Source: Gammaproteobacteria bacterium (GTDB lineage: Bacteria > Pseudomonadota > Gammaproteobacteria > Competibacterales > Competibacteraceae). Taken from it: 45,831 nt of DNA. Every line of letters begins with the position of its first letter. The first letter of the stretch is position 1. Below, in pieces: positions 41,034-45,831 of this stretch. The notes under the pieces were generated by a model. That model did no database searches. It was given only the letters and a program-made list of their open reading frames with translations, and was not told the origin of the DNA. Location of the stretch: positions 1-45,831 of the forward strand of contig JACKMZ010000016.1 of the NCBI GenBank assembly GCA_024235135.1. The letters are read 5' to 3'. The translations under genes and the position numbers were made by a program.

Positions 41034-42634
41034 ACCACGGGTTCCAGATCGACGCTGTACAGATTCGCACCCGTCAGGTCTCGTAGCGATACCGTCATGA
41101 CCTCGCTGTCCCCCGCAATGTCCACCTGACCATAAAACTGCATTCCCGCCGAGGGCGGCAGATTGACCTGCCCCTGGGGCGGCGCTTTCTGGTACATGAC
41201 CTGTGGGCCAAAGGTATTGTCCAAATCATTCGGCCCAAAGGTGCCCGCATTGAGGGGACCGGACACGAACTCCCAGAATGGGTTGAAATCGCTGAATTGC
41301 GCCTTGGAAGGATCGTAAAAATGGGCCGCGGTGTAATGCACGTCCGCCGTCAACCATACGACGTTGCTAATGGCGTTGTATTTGACGAAACGTAGCAGAT
41401 CGGCCATCTCCAGCTCCCGGCCGAGGGCCGGGCCGTCGCCGTTGGCGAGATTTTCGAAGGCGTCTTTACCGTCCGGTACGATCAAACCGATGGGCATGTC
41501 GGAAGCGATCACCTTCCAGGTTGCCTTGGAAGCCAATAGTTGCTGTTTCAGCCAACGTATCTGAGGTCGCCCGAGAAAGGCCGTTTCCTCGCTGCTTTCC
41601 GGCTGGCGGTTGGCGCTGTTGGGTCCCCGGTAGGAGCGCATGTCGATCACGAAAACATCGAGCGAAGGTCCGTAGTGAATAGCGCGGTAGATGCGTTCCG
41701 GGTCCTCCGCGCTGAGACGAATAGGCGTGTATTCCAGGAAGGCGCGCTTGGCGCGAGCCGACAACAGAGCCACGCTTTTCTCGGTATAGCGATCGTCACT
41801 GGCCAGTATTTCACTGGGATACCAATTATTGAGCGTCTCGTGATCGTCCCACTGCACCAGTTGGGGAACCTGGGCATTGAAACGACGCACATTCTCGTCC
41901 ATTAGGTTGTAGGCGTAATTGCCCCGGAACTCCCGGAGGGTTTCAGCGACCTTAGAGGTTTCCTCGGTGACGATATTCTTCCAGAGGCTGCCGTCCGGCA
42001 AACTGACTTCAGCCTCGATAGGACCATCGGCATAGATGTAATCGCCGCAATGGATGAAGAAATCGGGGTTGGCCTGGCGCATGGTCTCATAGATCTTCAT
42101 GCCGCCCCATTCCGTATTGATGCCCCAACCTTGGCCAGCGGTATCGCCGGACCATTGAAAACGGATGGGTTGACGGCCGGCCGGGGCCGTACGCAGGTGT
42201 CCAGTCAGGGGCTCGCTGAAGATTTTGGCGTCCTCCAGACTCTGGAAGGCGACACGGTAGAATATATCCTGTCCGGGTGGCAGATCCGTCAGCTCGACAC
42301 GGGCCGTGAAATCACTGTCCTCCAGGGCCGCCGGGCCGTTTACGCGGACGCTGCGAGTAAATTTTTCGTCGGTCGCATACTCCACGAACAAACGCGCTGC
42401 ACGATCGCTGCGACTCCAGACAATGGCCCGGTCGTGGGTCACGTCGCCGCTGGCGACTCCGTAGGGCAATTGAGGACGTTGCTTGTCCGATCCGATGATT
42501 GCCGCCGCGACAGGGCGCGGCATTCCCAAGCCGGGCAGGGCAGCACCGGCAATGATCACACTGCCCGTGGACAGGGCGCGCTGCATGAATGAACGTCGGT
42601 TCATGATTAAGGTCTTAGCTCTGGCGTCGGTCAT
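41030..42634 (-). CDS. phoD: Alkaline phosphatase D (PhoD), Tat-exported
   Basis: A 534-aa PhoD-type phosphodiesterase/phosphatase. A twin-arginine signal (MNRRSFMQRALSTGSVIIAG) directs folded export. An N-terminal fibronectin-like domain follows (LPYGVASGDVTHDRAIVWSR), then the metallophosphatase core: FRFQWSGD-like strand, FFIHCGDYIYADGP with metal Asp, VQWDDHETLNNWYP, VFVIDMRSYRG and VWLTADVHYTAAHFYDP. The enzyme family uses calcium and a Fe-type ion to release phosphate under limitation. Start codon is uncertain: GTG 42661, ATG 42634 and ATG 42604 are all in frame; I list 42634. No Pho box was recognised upstream. Confidence 0.9.
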   Translation of the reverse strand: MTDARAKTLIMNRRSFMQRALSTGSVIIAGAALPGLGMPRPVAAAIIGSDKQRPQLPYGVASGDVTHDRAIVWSRSDRAARLFVEYATDEKFTRSVRVNGPAALEDSDFTARVELTDLPPGQDIFYRVAFQSLEDAKIFSEPLTGHLRTAPAGRQPIRFQWSGDTAGQGWGINTEWGGMKIYETMRQANPDFFIHCGDYIYADGPIEAEVSLPDGSLWKNIVTEETSKVAETLREFRGNYAYNLMDENVRRFNAQVPQLVQWDDHETLNNWYPSEILASDDRYTEKSVALLSARAKRAFLEYTPIRLSAEDPERIYRAIHYGPSLDVFVIDMRSYRGPNSANRQPESSEETAFLGRPQIRWLKQQLLASKATWKVIASDMPIGLIVPDGKDAFENLANGDGPALGRELEMADLLRFVKYNAISNVVWLTADVHYTAAHFYDPSKAQFSDFNPFWEFVSGPLNAGTFGPNDLDNTFGPQVMYQKAPPQGQVNLPPSAGMQFYGQVDIAGDSEVMTVSLRDLTGANLYSVDLEPVV

Positions 42635-42883
42635 CTCTAGGGTCCCGCCCTTATTGCTCACCGTTCAAAGAAGTAGGAGCCTCTCACGTTAGGGGCAGCG
42701 CATTTATTCCCAATGACGAAATGATGGCAAAATAGTGAAGGCTTGACCCGGGTATCCATTGCTGTCCAGGGTGGATTTTCGCGTTTGTCCCTGGCATTGT
42801 CGCTCTTGCTATATTCAACCGGTCTTGAGCTACTTTCCAATTCAAAACAAGTCACTACTACATATACAAAAGCAACTTACATC

Positions 42884-43726
42884 ATGGTCGGTAACTATAA
42901 ATCTCATGCCAATGTTGGCGTCTACGTGGACGCCACCAACATTTCCCGCAATGGCGGGCAAAGAATGCAATACGATGTACTGCGTGAGTTCGCCTGTCGT
43001 GACCACGCCGAAACCCTGCGTTTGAACGTCTATCTGTCCTACGACGAAGAGCGCGCGGAAACCAACGCCATCTACCGGGAGCGCGCTCGTTCTTACCAGT
43101 CCGCTCTCCGTGAAATCGGTTACAAGGTGATCGAAAAGCGGGTGAAATGGTTCGAGGACGAGGCTGGCAATCGCTACGGCAAAGCCAATGCCGATCTGGA
43201 TATGGCAGTGGACGTGCTGCTGCAATCCGAGAATCTGGACCGGGTGCTGCTGGTTACCGGGGATGGCGATTTCGTGCAGGTCGTACGCGCTTTGCAGAAT
43301 AAGGGATGCCGGGTTGAAGTCCTGGCCTTCGACAATGTGTCCGAAGAGCTGCGTCGGGAAGCGGATATGTACGTTTCGGGCTATCTGGTGCCCAATTTAC
43401 TGCCGACCCGCAACGACGATTATTTCGCGCCCGATTGGGGCGAACTCGGTTCTCGGGTGCGAGGCTATTGCTATCATCATGACGACAACAAGAGTTTCGG
43501 CTTCATGCGGTTTCTGGTCAAACTCTCGCCCTATCTCTGGAAGACGGACTCCCGCGACAATGATTCGCCCTATCGCACGGCCTTCTTCCATGATTCCAGC
43601 CTGCCCGATGGATTCAATGTCATGAAGCTGCCCTCGCGCAACCACATTTTCGAATTTACTCTGGCCGAGCCCAATGGTAAACAACCAGTGGCAACTGACA
43701 TCAGTCTGATCCATCCTTCTTCATAG
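42884..43726 (+). CDS. NYN (LabA/DUF88) nuclease-like protein with C-terminal cold-shock-like region
   Basis: A 280-aa protein. Residues ~8-170 are a NYN/PIN-like domain with the acidic residues of the active site: VGVYVDATNIS at the start, NADLDMAVDVLL, and LLVTGDGDFVQVVRAL. LabA/DUF88 proteins are RNases in several systems. The C-terminal ~90 residues (VRGYCYHHDDNKSFGFMRFL, later FEFTLAEPNGKQPVATDI) look like a cold-shock/OB-type nucleic-acid binder. ATG 42884 begins right before the domain; the upstream in-frame 47 codons look non-coding. It stands alone; a hairpin follows at 43760-43782. Confidence 0.85.
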   Translation: MVGNYKSHANVGVYVDATNISRNGGQRMQYDVLREFACRDHAETLRLNVYLSYDEERAETNAIYRERARSYQSALREIGYKVIEKRVKWFEDEAGNRYGKANADLDMAVDVLLQSENLDRVLLVTGDGDFVQVVRALQNKGCRVEVLAFDNVSEELRREADMYVSGYLVPNLLPTRNDDYFAPDWGELGSRVRGYCYHHDDNKSFGFMRFLVKLSPYLWKTDSRDNDSPYRTAFFHDSSLPDGFNVMKLPSRNHIFEFTLAEPNGKQPVATDISLIHPSS

Positions 43727-43814
43727 CGGCGCCCAAACGGTGAGCAGGCGGACGAGACCGGCGAATGCCAATGGCATCCGCCCCTTGGATGATGACGAGG
43801 CTCTTTGAGGTATC

Positions 43815-45831
43815 ATGAAAAATCGTAGATTTACGCAGGTTCCAATCATGCGCGGGCGAGATTCCCATCACCGGTGGCGGATGTTGGTCGTATCGGCCTT
43901 GATGCTGGCGTGCCTAGCATTCCAGCCAGCCGTCTGGGCCTACCAGGATCACCTGCCGACAGTCATCAACAAGGTGAGTCCGGCTAGCAAACAAGCCAAT
44001 CTTGACCGCACCATCGCGCAACTTTTGGCCCATTACCACTACCGGCAAGGGGCGCTGGACGACAATCTGTCGTCCTTGATCCTCGATGCTTACCTGGAAG
44101 CCCTGGATGCCAATCGCAGCTATTTTCTGGCTAGCGACATCGCCTCGTTCAATCGTTACCGTTACACCTTGGACGACCATCTGCGTGCCGGCAACCTGCA
44201 GCCCGCCTTTGACATCTTCAACACCTATCAACGCCGCTTGAGCGAACGCATCACGTACATCCTGTGGCAGTTGCAACAGAAGTTCGACTTCACCGCCAAC
44301 GAATCCCTGGAACTGGACCGTAAGAACGCGGCTTGGGCGAAAAGTACGGCGGAATTGGACGAACTGTGGCGCAAACGTCTGAAACACGAGATGCTGACCC
44401 TGATGCTGGCCGGCAAGGACGAAGCGGGAGCCCGCGCCACGCTACGTGAACGCTACGAAGGCGTACAGCGTCGCGCGGCGCAATCCACCAGTGACGACGT
44501 GTTTCAACTTTACATGAACGCGGTGGCCCAGAGTTTCGATCCGCACACCGCCTATTTTTCTCCACGGGCCACCGAAAACTTCAATATTCAGATGCGCCTT
44601 TCCCTGGAAGGCATCGGCAGTGTCCTACGCCTGGAAGACGAGCGGGTCACGATTGTGGAACTGGTTCCTGGCGGTCCAGCCGATTTGAGCAAGCAGTTAT
44701 CCCCCAAGGATAAGATCGTGGGCGTGGGCCAGGGCGACAAAGGGCCGATCATGGACATCATCGGCTGGCGGCTGGACGACGTGGTCGATTTAATCCGCGG
44801 ACCGCGGGGTTCCGTGGTGCGTCTGCAAATCGTGCCGGTCAAGTCCGGCGTGGACGGTCCGAGCAAAATCGTTCGCCTGGTGCGCGACACCATCAAGTTG
44901 GAAAAACAGGCCGCCAAGAGCGAGATCAAGTCCTACAAGGTGGGGGGCAAAAACATCCGAGTGGGTGTGCTGACCATACCGACCTTCTATAGCGATTTCG
45001 CAGCTGCGCAATTGGGTGACACCAATTACCGCAGCACGACACGGGACGTACGCCACCTTCTGGAAGACATGCGCGACAAGGTGGATGGCATCGTGGTGGA
45101 CCTAAGACAGAACGGAGGAGGTTCCCTGCAGGAGGCGGTGGAATTGACCGGTTTGTTCATCAAACAAGGTCCCATCGTTCAGGTGCGTGATTCCAGCGGC
45201 AGCGTCGAAATCGAGGAAGACCCGGACCCCGGTGTGGTTTACGACGGACCGATGGTGGTTCTCGTCGATCATCTCAGTGCATCGGCTTCCGAAATCTTCG
45301 CGGGAGCCATACAGGATTACGGGCGGGGTCTGGTCGTGGGCGATCCCACCTTCGGCAAAGGAACGGTACAAACCTTGATCGATCTGAATCGCTTCATCCC
45401 CAAGGCGGACGATTCGCTGGGCCAACTCAAGCTGACCATTGCCAAGTTCTACCGCGTCAGTGGCGGCAGTACGCAACATCGTGGCGTTACTCCGGACATC
45501 ATGCTGCCCTCGTTGTTCGACAGTGACGAGGTTGGCGAGAGTACCCAGCCGACCGCCCTGCCCTGGGACAAGGTCCAACCCGTGCGCTATAATGGTAATC
45601 ATAATCTGACGGACTATGTGCCGGAACTGACCAACCGCTACCGTATCCGTACAGCCTCCGACAAAGAGTTCAAGGAGCTGCTGGAAGATATCAAGACGGC
45701 CCAGGAGGCTCGGCGCAAAACCACCGTATCCTTGCTGGAAAGCGAACGCAAACGAGAGTGGGACAAGGCCCAGGTAAAACTGCGCGAGCGGGAAAACCAA
45801 CACCGCGTCAGCCGGGGCTTGAAACCCCTGG
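43815..45831 (+). CDS. prc: Carboxy-terminal processing protease Tsp/Prc, cut by window end
   Basis: At least 672 residues of an S41A tail-specific protease of the periplasm; the stop lies beyond the window. An N-terminal signal (MLVVSALMLACLAFQPAVWA) is followed by a Prc N-terminal domain (LDANRSYFLASDIASF, FDPHTAYFSPRATENFNI), a PDZ domain (LEGIGSVLRLEDERVTIVEL) and the protease core. The catalytic Ser is in HLSASASEIFAGA near residue 487 and the Lys in TFGKGTVQT near 515. It degrades periplasmic proteins with nonpolar C-termini and trims penicillin-binding protein 3 in E. coli. ATG 43815 has TGAGG upstream; ATG 43848 is an alternative. Confidence 0.92.
   Translation, partial: MKNRRFTQVPIMRGRDSHHRWRMLVVSALMLACLAFQPAVWAYQDHLPTVINKVSPASKQANLDRTIAQLLAHYHYRQGALDDNLSSLILDAYLEALDANRSYFLASDIASFNRYRYTLDDHLRAGNLQPAFDIFNTYQRRLSERITYILWQLQQKFDFTANESLELDRKNAAWAKSTAELDELWRKRLKHEMLTLMLAGKDEAGARATLRERYEGVQRRAAQSTSDDVFQLYMNAVAQSFDPHTAYFSPRATENFNIQMRLSLEGIGSVLRLEDERVTIVELVPGGPADLSKQLSPKDKIVGVGQGDKGPIMDIIGWRLDDVVDLIRGPRGSVVRLQIVPVKSGVDGPSKIVRLVRDTIKLEKQAAKSEIKSYKVGGKNIRVGVLTIPTFYSDFAAAQLGDTNYRSTTRDVRHLLEDMRDKVDGIVVDLRQNGGGSLQEAVELTGLFIKQGPIVQVRDSSGSVEIEEDPDPGVVYDGPMVVLVDHLSASASEIFAGAIQDYGRGLVVGDPTFGKGTVQTLIDLNRFIPKADDSLGQLKLTIAKFYRVSGGSTQHRGVTPDIMLPSLFDSDEVGESTQPTALPWDKVQPVRYNGNHNLTDYVPELTNRYRIRTASDKEFKELLEDIKTAQEARRKTTVSLLESERKREWDKAQVKLRERENQHRVSRGLKPL

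Noticed and set aside
43760..43782. Imperfect hairpin between the NYN gene and prc
   Set aside because: Nine pairs with a mismatch and no T tract; could be chance or mRNA structure, and not enough for a terminator call.
1..45831. tRNA, rRNA, CRISPR arrays or complete insertion sequences
   Set aside because: No T-loop plus cloverleaf, no regularly spaced direct repeats and no transposase with inverted repeats were seen on reading both strands; the only GGTTCGAA-type match near 28890 belongs to the TPP riboswitch.

Overview
The window reads as chromosome from a Gram-negative, GC-rich bacterium, most likely a gammaproteobacterium. This is inferred from the outer-membrane porin, the Tsp/Prc-type tail protease, an AcoR-like sigma-54 activator, a PhoD with a twin-arginine signal and the overall protein flavour. 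The species cannot be fixed from sequence alone. I see no rRNA, tRNA, CRISPR array or complete insertion sequence.

Region 1 (1-12257, all +) is one long redox block. An ETF:quinone oxidoreductase (FixC-like), a FixX-like ferredoxin and an ETF beta subunit run with overlapping or close ends into mycofactocin genes: mftE (peptidase), mftF (glycosyltransferase), mftA (precursor peptide ending IDGMCGVY), a short-chain dehydrogenase of the mycofactocin type, and mftB (peptide chaperone). The radical SAM maturase mftC, mftD and the ETF alpha subunit are not in the window and may lie to the left. Next comes a complete group 3b (NADP-linked, sulfhydrogenase-type) [NiFe] hydrogenase in the order B-G-D-A, with two tandem HTH-less cyclic-nucleotide-binding-fold proteins between B and G and a maturation protease at the end. 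A plausible electron scheme is alcohol -> SDR -> mycofactocin -> ETF -> ETF-QO -> quinone, with the hydrogenase balancing NAD(P)H against H2.

Region 2 (12235-19482) holds a sigma-54 enhancer-binding regulator (-), a porin (+), a 0.7 kb non-coding gap with RNA hairpins and repeated GGTTAA boxes, an uncharacterised pair (a protein with an ISL3-like zinc finger plus a FIST-like protein), and a SHOCT-domain envelope protein (-).

Region 3 (19700-24973) is a tungsten aldehyde oxidoreductase operon, aorABC, behind a candidate sigma-54 promoter. It converges on a TerD-trypsin fusion protein. Region 4 (25163-28991, -) is a thiamine thiazole operon, thiO-thiS-thiG-thiE-thiF, under a readable sigma-70 promoter and a TPP riboswitch; its ThiF carries a rhodanese domain.

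Region 5 (29250-38856) has two AT-richer orphan genes, then an SPFH/double-GYF protein with a zinc-ribbon membrane partner (-, with an intrinsic terminator), divergent from a MoxR AAA+ ATPase and a DUF5682 protein (+). These are followed by an AGXT-like aminotransferase and a DUF533/TerB-like protein. With the TerD-protease this gives the window a second theme of membrane stress or conflict. Region 6 (39308-45831) holds a receiver domain fused to a long Ala-rich helix and a C-terminal membrane anchor, a PaaI-type thioesterase, PhoD, a NYN-domain protein with a C-terminal cold-shock-like region, and a Prc protease cut by the window end.
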